Notes: generated from the letters alone by a model not told the origin. A DNA stretch of 18,504 nt from Sulfurovum sp. (GCA_004377245.1 SOIK01000190.1:1-18504), one strand, 5' to 3'. Shown: positions 7,797 to 15,751, counted from the first letter of the stretch. Translations and numbers: made by a program.

Positions 7797-7902
7797 CGTC
7801 ATCCTCGTACTTGATACGGGGATCCACAAGTGGCATATAACCCAAGCTGTAGATCCTCAGTGCCCAACGGAAATACCCTTGGGGTGCAAGCTGAGGATGA
7901 CG
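7797..7902 (-). repeat. Two-hairpin repeat element, copy 2 (106 bp), inverted relative to copy 1
   Basis: The ends are a perfect 10-bp inverted repeat (CGTCATCCTC / GAGGATGACG). In minus orientation CCTCAG and CCCCAA pair with TTGGG and CTGAGG to form one long interrupted hairpin, and ATCCCCGTA-TCAAG-TACGAGGAT forms the second. Compared with copy 1, the second stem has exchanged G:C for A:T (GTG/CAC to GTA/TAC), so pairing is kept. It fills the gap between the rpoD stop (7915) and the CinA-like start. Confidence 0.82.
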
Positions 7903-7914
7903 AAAAGTAGATAA

Positions 7915-9759
7915 TTATTCTTCGATGTAGTTCTTAAGTTTTCTTCCTACTTTAGGGTGCTTAAGCTTCTTAATGGCAGAAGACTCTATCTGTCTCACTC
8001 TCTCACGGGTTACGCTTAACTCTTTACCTATCTCTTCAAGTGTTCTGTCACTTTCATCATCAAGAAGACCAAAACGCATACGAATGACAGCTCTTTCTCT
8101 CTCATTGAGTTGGTCAAGTACTTCATCTATCTGGTTATTCAAGTCATCTTTTAGTACAACATCTGTTGGGCTGATCGTTGTTTTGTCTTCAATGAAGTCA
8201 CCAAATCTACCATCATCTTCATCACCAACCGGTGTCTCAAGACTTACTGGTTCTTTTGTGATCTTAATGACATTTTTGACTTTATCTACAGAGAGACCTA
8301 CTTCTTCAGCGATAGTATCAAGATCTGGTTCTTTTCCTGTCTCTTGGAGGTACTTTCTGATGATCTTGTTGATACGGTTGATCGTCTCTATCATGTGAAT
8401 AGGGATACGAATTGTTCTTGCCTGGTCTGCAATGGCACGGCTGATAGCTTGACGTATCCACCATGTTGCATAGGTAGAGAACTTGTATCCTTTTTCATAC
8501 TCAAACTTATCAACGGCTTTCATAAGACCGATGTTACCCTCTTGGATAAGGTCAAGGAATGGTAACCCTCTGTTGGTATAACGTTTAGCGATAGAGACAA
8601 CCAATCTAAGGTTTGACTTAGCCATACGTGTTTTAGCTACTTCACTTTTGGCTTTACCCTGACGAATTTGTCCTAAGATCTCTTGAAGCTTCTCTTCAGA
8701 AAGATCAAAACCACCTTTACTTGCTTCTCTCGTCTCAAAAAGTTTTTTGATCTCAACATAAGTACTTACCATTGTAGTCTCTGGTACAACATCAATGATA
8801 TCATCTTTATCCATATTAATGATATTATCAAGTAGTTTTTGGTGATTTGCTTTGAGCGTATCATTGAAAAGTGGAAGTTTATACTCTAGACGTTTAAGCT
8901 CTTTGTCAAAACTGTCATCACTTCTAAGTGCCGTTTCCATCGCTTTTACTAGTTCATTGATGAGTTTAGATGTAGGTCCAAGGTTAAGAAGAGCAGCTTT
9001 TAGTTGTTCTTTTTTAAATGCGATCTTAAGACGCTCATGGATGATCTTAACAGGATCTTCTTCTGTTTCCATAAATGTATCGAGATCATCACGAGATTTC
9101 ATCCACTCTTTTTTGGCTTTTTCCAGTTGCTTAAAGCTGTCTATAACTTGTTTTACTCTTTTGTCATCTTTAGGTGCACCTGCTTCTTTTTCTGTCTCAT
9201 CAGACTCTTCTTTGTCTGCATCGGCTTTTTCATCTTCAAAGCTTTTAAAGAGTTCTTTTACACGTCTTTCACGATTTAAAAGAGGCTCTTTATAGTTAAG
9301 AATATATCCTATAAGGTATGGGACAGAACAGATGGCATCGATGATGATGTCTTCACCCTCTTCGATACGCATACTAAGGTCAACTTCTTCCTCTTTGGTA
9401 AGTAGAGGGATCTTACCCATTTCACGCAGGTACATTCTTACTGGACTATCTGAACGACTCCACTCAAGAAGCTCTTTCTCTTTATGGAGGTCAAACTCAT
9501 CTTCTACGCCACCCACAGCAAGTTTTTTTCTTGCATCTTCTCTTTTTTTTGCTTCTTTGGCTGTAAGATATTTCGCATACTCAGAAGCAGAGACAATCTC
9601 TACTTTAGCATCGGATGAGAGTTTATGAATCTTCTTTGCTTGTGCAGCAGTAGGTTGTTTACCAAACTCTTTAGCAATATTTTCAAATGTGACTACATCA
9701 CCTTTTTTCTTAGACTTAAATAACGCTTCTATATTCTTCATGCTGTCTTTTGCTGCCAT
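7915..9759 (-). CDS. rpoD: RNA polymerase primary sigma factor (sigma-70)
   Basis: The housekeeping sigma factor that directs RNA polymerase to promoters; 614 residues. An N-terminal region 1.1-like segment is followed by region 1.2 (about residues 104-135, [20 protein letters not shown]). A charged non-conserved region spans about 160-350. Region 2 is near 385-455 ([20 protein letters not shown], and [19 protein letters not shown] for -10 recognition and melting). Region 3.2 carries [13 protein letters not shown]. Region 4 (about 550-610) ends in the helix-turn-helix [20 protein letters not shown]. The ATG at 9759 is chosen for AAGGAT upstream and the protein-like MAAKDSMKN; the frame continues to 9792 into a repeat element. 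It is divergent from leuD. Confidence 0.96.
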   Translation of the reverse strand: MAAKDSMKNIEALFKSKKKGDVVTFENIAKEFGKQPTAAQAKKIHKLSSDAKVEIVSASEYAKYLTAKEAKKREDARKKLAVGGVEDEFDLHKEKELLEWSRSDSPVRMYLREMGKIPLLTKEEEVDLSMRIEEGEDIIIDAICSVPYLIGYILNYKEPLLNRERRVKELFKSFEDEKADADKEESDETEKEAGAPKDDKRVKQVIDSFKQLEKAKKEWMKSRDDLDTFMETEEDPVKIIHERLKIAFKKEQLKAALLNLGPTSKLINELVKAMETALRSDDSFDKELKRLEYKLPLFNDTLKANHQKLLDNIINMDKDDIIDVVPETTMVSTYVEIKKLFETREASKGGFDLSEEKLQEILGQIRQGKAKSEVAKTRMAKSNLRLVVSIAKRYTNRGLPFLDLIQEGNIGLMKAVDKFEYEKGYKFSTYATWWIRQAISRAIADQARTIRIPIHMIETINRINKIIRKYLQETGKEPDLDTIAEEVGLSVDKVKNVIKITKEPVSLETPVGDEDDGRFGDFIEDKTTISPTDVVLKDDLNNQIDEVLDQLNERERAVIRMRFGLLDDESDRTLEEIGKELSVTRERVRQIESSAIKKLKHPKVGRKLKNYIEE

Positions 9760-9786
9760 GCAACCATCCTTATTTAAACGCGTATA

Positions 9787-9857
9787 GAGCAAAGCCCTAT
9801 TTACACTACGCTAACGCTGAGTTTGCTTCAGCAGCAAGCTCACGCGACTAGTCGCTT
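9787..9857 (+). repeat. ACTAGT-palindrome repeat, copy 1 (in the rpoD leader)
   Basis: About 70 bases closely matching 12658-12728, starting GAGCAAAGCCC and ending in GCTCACGCGACTAGTCGC. The 12-base GCGACTAGTCGC is a perfect palindrome. An internal GCTGA/TCAGC hairpin is also present. It lies inside the predicted rpoD leader, just upstream of the ribosome-binding site. Confidence 0.8.
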
Positions 9858-9916
9858 TTGTTTGTTTTTTAATTGTGATAAAATGAGGTGAAAGTCCTCA
9901 GTAATAATTAAGGTGG

Positions 9917-9922
9917 ATTATA
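9917..9922 (-). promoter_or_regulatory. Putative rpoD -10 box
   Basis: On the minus strand the bases read GGTATAATCC, a perfect TATAAT, with no clear -35 element. Initiation would be near 9911, giving a leader of about 150 bases that contains the repeat at 9787-9857. Inferred from consensus only. Confidence 0.45.
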
Positions 9923-9952
9923 CCGAAATATTATTAAATATTGCTGTGAAAC

Positions 9953-9981
9953 TTGGTAAATTTCATTTTTTTAGCTATAAT
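9953..9981 (+). promoter_or_regulatory. Putative leuDB promoter
   Basis: TTGGTA (9953-9958) and TATAAT (9976-9981) are separated by 17 bases, with a T-rich spacer typical of Campylobacterota. The expected start is near 9988, giving a leader of about 40 bases. It diverges from the rpoD promoter, with the two -10 boxes 53 bases apart. No attenuator or leader peptide was seen. Confidence 0.6.
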
Positions 9982-10027
9982 CGCGAAAATTTAAGAGGAT
10001 TTATTTCTCATTACTAAGGAATTAACT

Positions 10028-10525
10028 TTGCAAGGTAAAGTTTGGAAATTTGGTGATAATATTGATACAGATTTGATCATCGCAGCAAGATATCTTAATA
10101 CAAGTGAGCCAAGTGAATTGGCAAAATATGTGATGGAAGATGCAGACCCTGAGTTTGTTTCTAAGATGAGTGAGGGTGATATCATCGTTGCAGGTGAAAA
10201 CTTTGGTTGTGGTTCAAGTCGTGAACATGCACCTATTGCACTTAAAGCAGCAGGTGTGAGTGCGATCATTGCTCCTACATTTGCGCGTATTTTTTATAGA
10301 AATGCATTTAATATGGGACTCCCTATCTTTGAACTTAAAGAATCTGCAGAGATCAATGAAGGTGATGTGGTGAGAGTTGATATGGATGCGGGAGAAGTGA
10401 TCAATGTTTCTCAAGCTAAGACATATAAATTTGCACCTATCCCAGAGTTTATGCAAGAACTTGTAAATGCAGGTGGACTTATTGAGTTTGCTAAAAAAGA
10501 GATTAAAAATCAAGCAAAGGCTTAA
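10028..10525 (+). CDS. leuD: 3-isopropylmalate dehydratase small subunit
   Basis: Small (swivel-domain) subunit of isopropylmalate isomerase, which converts 2- to 3-isopropylmalate in leucine synthesis together with the LeuC iron-sulfur subunit. The 165-residue length fits the short, HacB/LeuD2-like class. Motifs are NIDTDLIIAARYLNT (residues 11-25) and GCGSSREHAP (60-69). The start is TTG: the family-typical N-terminus MQGKVWKFGDNIDTD begins there, and AAGGAA lies just upstream. leuB follows 3 bases after the stop. leuC and leuA are not in the window, so the pathway genes are split. Confidence 0.93.
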   Translation: MQGKVWKFGDNIDTDLIIAARYLNTSEPSELAKYVMEDADPEFVSKMSEGDIIVAGENFGCGSSREHAPIALKAAGVSAIIAPTFARIFYRNAFNMGLPIFELKESAEINEGDVVRVDMDAGEVINVSQAKTYKFAPIPEFMQELVNAGGLIEFAKKEIKNQAKA

Positions 10526-10528
10526 GAG

Positions 10529-11596
10529 ATGAAGAGTTATAAAATTGGTGTGATTAGAGGTGATGGAATCGGTCCTGAAATCATTGATGAAGCCATTAAA
10601 GTTCTTGATGCAGTCTCTGTGACACAAGGGTTTAACCTTAAGTATGAAGAGATGCTACTTGGTGGAGCAGCTATAGATGAAACAGGTGTGCCGTTACCAG
10701 AAGAGACTATTAAAGGTGTAAAGAAGTGTGATGCAATTCTTTTTGGTGCTATTGGTGGACCAAAATGGGATACACTTGAAAGACATTTACGTCCAGAAAC
10801 AGGACTTTTAGGTCTTCGTAAAGAGATGGGAACATTTGCAAACCTTAGACCAGCAATGGTTTATGATGAGTTGGTCAATGCATCAAGCCTGAAGCCTGAA
10901 GTCATTAAAGGTGTAGATATCATGGTAGTGCGTGAGCTTACAGGTGGTATCTATTTTGGTCAGCCAAGAGAGCTTCACGAAGATAAAGCATTCAATACGA
11001 TGATCTATACAAGAGAAGAGGTAAAACGTATCGCTATTGTAGCATTTGATATCGCTATGAAACGTGACAAACGTATCTGTTCTGTAGATAAAGCAAATGT
11101 ACTTGAAGTAAGCCAGTTTTGGAGAGAGATCGTAGAAGAGGTGGCTCTTGATTATCCTGAGGTTGAACTTTCTCATATGTATGTAGATAATGCTGCGATG
11201 CAACTTATCCGTGATCCTAAACAATTTGATGTGATCTTGACAGGAAATATCTTTGGTGATATTCTTTCAGATGCAGCAAGTATGCTTAGCGGTTCTATCG
11301 GGCTTCTTCCAAGTGCGAGTATAGGTAAAGGTGTAGGGTTGTTCGAGCCTATCCATGGTTCAGCACCAGATATCGCAGGTCAGGGTATCGCTAATCCACT
11401 TGCGACTATATCAAGTGCTAGTATGATGCTTCGCTATGCTTTAGGTGAAAATGAAGCAGCAGATAAGATAGATGAAGCTATCAAAAAAGCATTGAGTGAA
11501 GGTTATCGTACGGGCGACCTTGGTGATTATGATGCTAAAGAGATCTGTACATGTACTGAGATAGGTGATATAATAGCTGACTATAGTAGTAAATAG
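10529..11596 (+). CDS. leuB: 3-isopropylmalate dehydrogenase
   Basis: NAD-dependent beta-decarboxylating dehydrogenase that oxidises 3-isopropylmalate, the third step of leucine synthesis. The 355-residue length is normal. Visible motifs are GDGIGPEI (residues 11-18), ELTGGIYFG, the substrate-binding [15 protein letters not shown] (about 185-200), DNAAMQLI (about 220), the metal-binding [10 protein letters not shown] (about 243-252) and the adenine-site [15 protein letters not shown]. The ATG is 3 bases after leuD, with AAGG overlapping the leuD end, so the two genes are co-transcribed and probably coupled. Confidence 0.96.
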   Translation: MKSYKIGVIRGDGIGPEIIDEAIKVLDAVSVTQGFNLKYEEMLLGGAAIDETGVPLPEETIKGVKKCDAILFGAIGGPKWDTLERHLRPETGLLGLRKEMGTFANLRPAMVYDELVNASSLKPEVIKGVDIMVVRELTGGIYFGQPRELHEDKAFNTMIYTREEVKRIAIVAFDIAMKRDKRICSVDKANVLEVSQFWREIVEEVALDYPEVELSHMYVDNAAMQLIRDPKQFDVILTGNIFGDILSDAASMLSGSIGLLPSASIGKGVGLFEPIHGSAPDIAGQGIANPLATISSASMMLRYALGENEAADKIDEAIKKALSEGYRTGDLGDYDAKEICTCTEIGDIIADYSSK

Positions 11597-11609
11597 GACG
11601 AACTGCTCT

Positions 11610-11779
11610 CTCGTTCCCATGCTCTGCGTGGGAATGCATATATCAGTTTATGTCACTAATACATCTAAGTCCATCATTTTATGATGAAAGTAAAAGTTTT
11701 ATTATCACCTAGCGGTGGATTGTATTTATTTTTACGTTTGAGTTGAAGTATGCATTCCCACACAGAGCATGGGAACGAG
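11610..11779. mobile_element. MITE-like element, 170 bp, with 31-bp terminal inverted repeats
   Basis: Bases 11610-11640 and 11749-11779 are inverted repeats matching at 30 of 31 positions, beginning CTCGTTCCCATGCTC and ending GGGAATGCATA. Each arm is itself a hairpin (CCCATGC-TCT-GCGTGGG, with a G:T pair). The 108 bases between them are AT-rich and non-coding. There is no transposase and no target duplication that I can see. It fills the gap between leuB and purU, and its right end reaches the purU ribosome-binding site. The arms resemble GTTCCCA...TGGGAA palindromes dispersed in other bacterial genomes (from memory, not searched). Confidence 0.75.
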
Positions 11780-11795
11780 AAAAAAAGGTCATGAC

Positions 11796-12632
11796 ATGGA
11801 AAAAAGAGCAAGAGTACTTATCGATTGTGAAGATGCTAAAGGTTTGGTATATAAAATCTCGAAAGTCTTTTATGATAGAAATCTAAACATCGATAACAAC
11901 CGTGAATTTGTAGATAAAGAGCATGGAAGATTTTTTATGCGTACGGTTGTTACGGGTATCTTTAATGCAAAAGAGTTGCAAGATGAGTTAAAGTCTGTAG
12001 TCCCTGAAGATGCACATATTAGAGTGATCGAACCTAAGGACAAAAAAATTATTCTCATGGCAACCAAAGAATCTCATGCGCTTGGTGATATTCTTATACG
12101 ACACGCAGATGGTGAACTTGATGCAGAAATAGAGTGCGTCATTGCAAATCATGATACGCTTGAGAGTTTTGTACGTAGATTTGATATCCCTTTCTTTCAT
12201 ATTCCTACAGATGGACTCACCAGAGAAGAGCATGAGTTACATGTGATGAGGCTTATAGATGAATTTGAATTTGATTATATGGTACTTGCGAAATATATGC
12301 GTATCTTAACACCTACATTTGTAGAAGCGTATGACAAAAAGATCATCAATATTCATCACTCTTTCCTCCCTGCATTTATAGGTGCAAATCCTTATAAACA
12401 AGCGTATGAGCGTGGTGTCAAGATCATCGGGGCAACAGCACACTTTGTTACCAATGACCTGGATGAAGGACCGATCATCGCACAAGATATTATCCCTGTC
12501 AATCACCGCTTGGAGTGGAGAGATATGCAGCGTGCAGGTCGTGATGTAGAGAAGATAGTCCTTTCTCGTGCCTTGGCTTTGGTACTCCATGACAGGGTTT
12601 TTGTCAATGGTAACAAAACGGTGATCTTTTAA
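11796..12632 (+). CDS. purU: Formyltetrahydrofolate deformylase
   Basis: Hydrolyses 10-formyltetrahydrofolate to formate and tetrahydrofolate, balancing the one-carbon pool and supplying formate for purine synthesis. It has 278 residues, the usual length. An N-terminal ACT domain (about 1-80, RARVLIDCEDAKGLVYKISK) is followed by a formyltransferase-fold catalytic domain (about 85-275). Key motifs are NIHHSFLPAFIGA (185-197), HF (216-217) and NDLDEGP (220-226), the HxSxLPxFxG...D pattern of PurU, and RAGRDVEKIVLSRAL (246-260). The ATG at 11796 is preceded by AAAGG at 7 bases. An earlier in-frame ATG at 11769 lies inside the MITE-like element and would add nine non-conserved residues. Confidence 0.95.
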   Translation: MEKRARVLIDCEDAKGLVYKISKVFYDRNLNIDNNREFVDKEHGRFFMRTVVTGIFNAKELQDELKSVVPEDAHIRVIEPKDKKIILMATKESHALGDILIRHADGELDAEIECVIANHDTLESFVRRFDIPFFHIPTDGLTREEHELHVMRLIDEFEFDYMVLAKYMRILTPTFVEAYDKKIINIHHSFLPAFIGANPYKQAYERGVKIIGATAHFVTNDLDEGPIIAQDIIPVNHRLEWRDMQRAGRDVEKIVLSRALALVLHDRVFVNGNKTVIF

Positions 12633-12657
12633 TGCTACTATTTAAAGGACGCAAAAT

Positions 12658-12728
12658 GAGCAAAGCCCATCTTTGCTACGCTAACCCTGTGTTTTCCTCA
12701 GCGGAAAGCTCACGCAACTAGTTGCGTT
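12658..12728 (+). repeat. ACTAGT-palindrome repeat, copy 2 (between purU and trmL)
   Basis: Matches 9787-9857 over its length. It ends in the perfect 16-base palindrome ACGCAACTAGTTGCGT (12712-12727). Relative to copy 1 the arm changed from GCGAC/GTCGC to GCAAC/GTTGC, two changes that preserve pairing. It ends 16 bases before the trmL ATG and has no U-tract, so it does not look like a simple terminator. Confidence 0.8.
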
Positions 12729-12744
12729 GTAAAGGTAAAAATTT

Positions 12745-13239
12745 ATGTTCAATATAGTCTTGGTAGAACCTCAGATTCCACCTAATACAGGTACCATAGG
12801 ACGACTCTGTGTCAATCTTGGTGCCACTTTACACCTTGTGAAACCATTAGGGTTTGATATAGATAATAAAGCAGTCAAACGTGCTGGACTTGATTATTGG
12901 GATAAACTTGACTTGGTAGTATGGGAGAGTTTTGCAGATTTTTTGGAAGCACACCCTATAGATGAGCATAGCTATATGGCAACTACAAAAACAGACAATC
13001 TTTACTTCAATGCACCCTTTAAAAAAGGAGACTACATCCTTTTTGGTTCAGAGACCAAAGGGATAGATGAAAAAGTACTTTTGGCTCATCCTGAACAGTG
13101 CATTACTATCCCTATGGGTGGAGCAGGCAGGAGTCTTAACCTGGGTGTGAGTGTGGGTGTTGTTATCTATGATGCTCTGCGTCAGAACTATGAAGGTTTT
13201 GAGAAGATCACTATACAAAATACGCTAAAGGATAACTAG
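12745..13239 (+). CDS. trmL: tRNA (cytidine/uridine-34-2'-O)-methyltransferase
   Basis: A SPOUT-family methyltransferase that uses S-adenosylmethionine to methylate the ribose of the wobble nucleotide of certain leucine tRNAs. The 164-residue length is standard. Motifs are EPQIPPNTGTIGR (residues 8-20), LFGSETKGI (99-107) and the knotted SAM site IPMGGAGRSLNLGVSVGVV (122-140), where the commoner ending is SLNLSNAVAVV. AAAGGTAA lies just upstream of the ATG. A small membrane-protein gene starts on the base after the stop codon. Confidence 0.92.
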   Translation: MFNIVLVEPQIPPNTGTIGRLCVNLGATLHLVKPLGFDIDNKAVKRAGLDYWDKLDLVVWESFADFLEAHPIDEHSYMATTKTDNLYFNAPFKKGDYILFGSETKGIDEKVLLAHPEQCITIPMGGAGRSLNLGVSVGVVIYDALRQNYEGFEKITIQNTLKDN

Positions 13240-13422
13240 ATGCCATTTGGAGATATACTTTATATTATTGCAATGTTCCTCTTTGCTTTTATGACTTTTA
13301 TCATCGTCAGAAACTATTTTAGATTGAAGTTTGATGATGAGGGAAGACGTAAGGATATGTTAGATGAGTATGAGGAAAAAGATTCAAATAACCCAAATTC
13401 TGACATAGAAAAAATGAACTAG
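13240..13422 (+). CDS. Small single-pass membrane protein, unknown function
   Basis: Sixty residues: a hydrophobic segment at about 5-24 (DILYIIAMFLFAFMTFIIVR) followed by a highly charged, mostly acidic tail. The ATG directly follows the trmL TAG with no intervening base, and AAGGAT is well placed within the end of trmL, so it is probably translated with trmL. I do not recognise a family. The composition is that of a genuine short membrane protein and not of a shadow frame. Confidence 0.7.
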   Translation: MPFGDILYIIAMFLFAFMTFIIVRNYFRLKFDDEGRRKDMLDEYEEKDSNNPNSDIEKMN

Positions 13423-13702
13423 CAACAACCATTGTATTCATGGGCTTCTTGAAGAATCATCGCCGAACCTATGGGTGCGACTGCCCTGACCGAAGAGAGG
13501 AAATGCCCTTAGGGTACAAATTTTTCAAAAAACCCCTAAACACAAGCGTTGCTACTATTTCAAAATTTTCTATGTCAGGATTTGGGTTTAAAGACTAACC
13601 CCCCATTTACCAACTTTTGGATAAAATCACGTATTGAACTCTCTGAATAACCCTAGGCATTCAGAGAGTTCTATTAATTATTCTCTCATAGGAATCCAAA
13701 AG
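13423..13702. other. Intergenic region upstream of glyS with a repeat relic
   Basis: No gene. Bases 13471-13517 read on the minus strand match 4771-4807 (AAGGGCATTTCCTC, then GGTCAGGGCA), so this is a degenerate member of the dispersed repeat also seen near ppa and around the CinA-like gene. The rest to about 13620 shows nothing recognisable. A possible -10 box and a strong hairpin precede glyS. Confidence 0.55.
13622..13671 (+). promoter_or_regulatory. Putative glyS -10 box and perfect 13-bp leader hairpin
   Basis: TAAAAT at 13622-13627 could be the -10 box, with no -35 visible. Right after it GAACTCTCTGAAT (13636-13648) pairs perfectly with ATTCAGAGAGTTC (13659-13671) around a 10-base loop. 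If transcription starts near 13634 the hairpin is the first thing in the mRNA, 19 bases before the ribosome-binding site. It may stabilise the message or regulate it. The downstream sequence is only modestly U-rich, so a terminator is less likely. No T-box features are present. Confidence 0.55.
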
Positions 13703-15751
13703 ATGACACAAGCGCTACTTATCGAAATCGGTGTAGAAGAACTTCCTGCTATACCTCTACTTAAAATTGTATCTAATATTGAAAAATCTTGGAAAAATAT
13801 ACTTGAAGAATACAAACTCTCTTGTGACTTTGAATTTATCTATACCCCTAGAAGACTTGTGCTCAAACATACTGCAATGGCAAGTAAACAAGCAGACAGT
13901 ACTGTTGAACTTATGGGACCTCCTTTGCAAGCTGCTATTAAAGACGGTGAGCCTACGAAAGCTGCGGAAGGATTTGCCCGTAAGTGTGGTGTGAGCTTTG
14001 AAGAGCTTGGGCGTGCAGATAACAATGGTAGAGAAGTACTTTACTTTAAAAAAGAGGAGAAGGGTGCAGATACAGCTTCACTTCTTCAAGAGATGCTAGA
14101 GAAGTGGATAGCCTCTATGGCATTTGGAAAGATGATGCGTTGGGGAGCCAGAGCAGATGAGTTCATTCGTCCTATCAGATGGCTTCAAGTGAGACTGGGT
14201 GATACCTCTGTACCAGTAGAGCTTTTTGGTGTGCAATCAGATACGAAAACATTTGTACATCGTATGATGAATTATGATGCTGTAGAAGTAGCGAATATTG
14301 ATGCCTATGAAGGTATTTTGGCTGAGGGTGCTGTCATGCTTCATCCTAAAGACAGAGAGTCAAAGATCTTGGCTGAGTTTGACGCACTGGAGTCAGCACA
14401 CGGCATCATCATTGAAAGAGACAGTGCTTTGCTTGCAGAGGTTGTTGCTATCACTGAAAACCCTAAAGTACTTGTAGGAACTTTTGATGAGCTTTTCTTG
14501 GAACTTCCACCTGAAGTGATCATTACCTCCATGAAAGAGCATCAGCGTTATTTCCCTGTATTTGAAAATGGGAAGATAGCTAACAAGTTTGTCGTGGTAA
14601 GTAATGCCTATACAGATGATTATTCTAAAGTTATAGCAGGAAATGAGCGTGTACTCAAACCTAGACTTGCTGATGGACTCTTCTTTTACAAAAATGACCT
14701 CAAAAATGGTCTCTCTACAGATGGTCTTGAAAAAGTACAGTTCATCGATGGATTAGGTACACTTGCAGATAAGATCACTAGAGAAAAGAACATTGCTATT
14801 AGACTACTTGTACTCTACATGGACAAAGTAGAAGCAGCTACAGTACAAAGTTCAGCTGAACTGGAAAAAGCGATGGATAAGTCAGTCAACCTTGCAAAAG
14901 CAGATCTTATGTCTGAGATGGTGTATGAGTTTACAGAACTTCAAGGACTTATGGGTTACTACTATGCCAAAGCATTGGGTGAAGAAGAGATTGTCTATAA
15001 TGCGATAAAAGAACAGTACATGCCAGTAGGTGAAGGTGCAGAACTTCCAACTTCTGTTTTCTCATCTATTGTCGCGATGTCTATTAAGCTTGATACGCTC
15101 TTTGGACTCTTCTCTATAGGGAGGATCCCAACAGGTTCTAAAGACCCATTTGCACTCCGTCGTGCGGTAAACGGTATTGTACGTATCGTGACAGAGTATG
15201 ATTTGAGTTTCAACATAGATGATGTTATCTCTCTGCTCAAAGATGCATATGATGACTTCGATATAAAACTACTTAGCGACTTCATCATAGAGCGTATTAA
15301 CAAATCACTCGATGCCAACCCGTCGGTCATCGCTGCGGTACTTGCTTCAGGTGAGAGGGATATCAATGAGATAGCTAAAAAAGTAGCAGCACTCAATGAA
15401 ATTGTTTCAAGCGATGTATTTAAAGAGCAGTTCACTACCTTCAAGCGTGTTGCAAACATCTCTAAAGATGTAGACTTGGATGCTGCTATGAGCATAGACA
15501 CTGCACTTTTCAAAGAAGATGCAGAGGTTACACTTTATACTGCATATGAAAAAGTAATCAACCAGTCTTTTTCAGACTACAAGAGTCAACTTGAAGCACT
15601 CTTTGGACTCAAAAGAGAACTTGATGTGTATTTTGATGATGTAATGGTAAACAGTGAAGATGAAGCGTTAAAAATCAATAGACATCATATGATAGGATCT
15701 GTATATAAGACGTTTAAGGATATTGCGGATATTAAAGAGATATCGGTTTAG
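13703..15751 (+). CDS. glyS: Glycyl-tRNA synthetase beta subunit
   Basis: The tRNA-binding beta chain of the alpha2-beta2 bacterial glycyl-tRNA synthetase; glyQ, the catalytic alpha chain, is not in the window. The protein has 682 residues. The start MTQALLIEIGVEELPAIPL is the typical beta-subunit N-terminus. Other conserved parts are MRWGARADEFIRPIRWLQ, MKEHQRYFPVF, AGNERVLKPRLADGLFFYKN, and KLDTLFGLFSIGRIPTGSKD followed by PFALRRAVNGIVRI. The C-terminal 100 or so residues form the anticodon-binding domain. AGGAA 8 bases before the ATG at 13703 decides the start; the frame opens further upstream at 13634 only because the leader hairpin lacks stops. Confidence 0.95.
   Translation: MTQALLIEIGVEELPAIPLLKIVSNIEKSWKNILEEYKLSCDFEFIYTPRRLVLKHTAMASKQADSTVELMGPPLQAAIKDGEPTKAAEGFARKCGVSFEELGRADNNGREVLYFKKEEKGADTASLLQEMLEKWIASMAFGKMMRWGARADEFIRPIRWLQVRLGDTSVPVELFGVQSDTKTFVHRMMNYDAVEVANIDAYEGILAEGAVMLHPKDRESKILAEFDALESAHGIIIERDSALLAEVVAITENPKVLVGTFDELFLELPPEVIITSMKEHQRYFPVFENGKIANKFVVVSNAYTDDYSKVIAGNERVLKPRLADGLFFYKNDLKNGLSTDGLEKVQFIDGLGTLADKITREKNIAIRLLVLYMDKVEAATVQSSAELEKAMDKSVNLAKADLMSEMVYEFTELQGLMGYYYAKALGEEEIVYNAIKEQYMPVGEGAELPTSVFSSIVAMSIKLDTLFGLFSIGRIPTGSKDPFALRRAVNGIVRIVTEYDLSFNIDDVISLLKDAYDDFDIKLLSDFIIERINKSLDANPSVIAAVLASGERDINEIAKKVAALNEIVSSDVFKEQFTTFKRVANISKDVDLDAAMSIDTALFKEDAEVTLYTAYEKVINQSFSDYKSQLEALFGLKRELDVYFDDVMVNSEDEALKINRHHMIGSVYKTFKDIADIKEISV

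Noticed and set aside
6863..7902. Composite transposon: inverted repeats flanking the CinA-like gene
   Set aside because: There is no transposase between the repeats and no target duplication at the outer edges. Related copies of the repeat core occur alone elsewhere in the window.
8852..9295. Long frames antisense to rpoD
   Set aside because: Serine- and leucine-rich products typical of the reverse strand of a charged coiled-coil gene, with no start signals.
9846..9870. Plus-strand terminator (palindrome followed by T-rich sequence)
   Set aside because: No plus-strand gene lies upstream. The palindrome belongs to a repeat whose other copy lacks the T-run.
11610..11779. Rho-independent terminator of leuB or start of a CRISPR array
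   Set aside because: The left arm is not followed by a U-tract. There are only two inverted copies, with no direct repeat-spacer pattern.
13423..13702. T-box or glycine riboswitch upstream of glyS
   Set aside because: No T-box sequence, specifier stem or glycine aptamer features are visible; only one simple hairpin is present.
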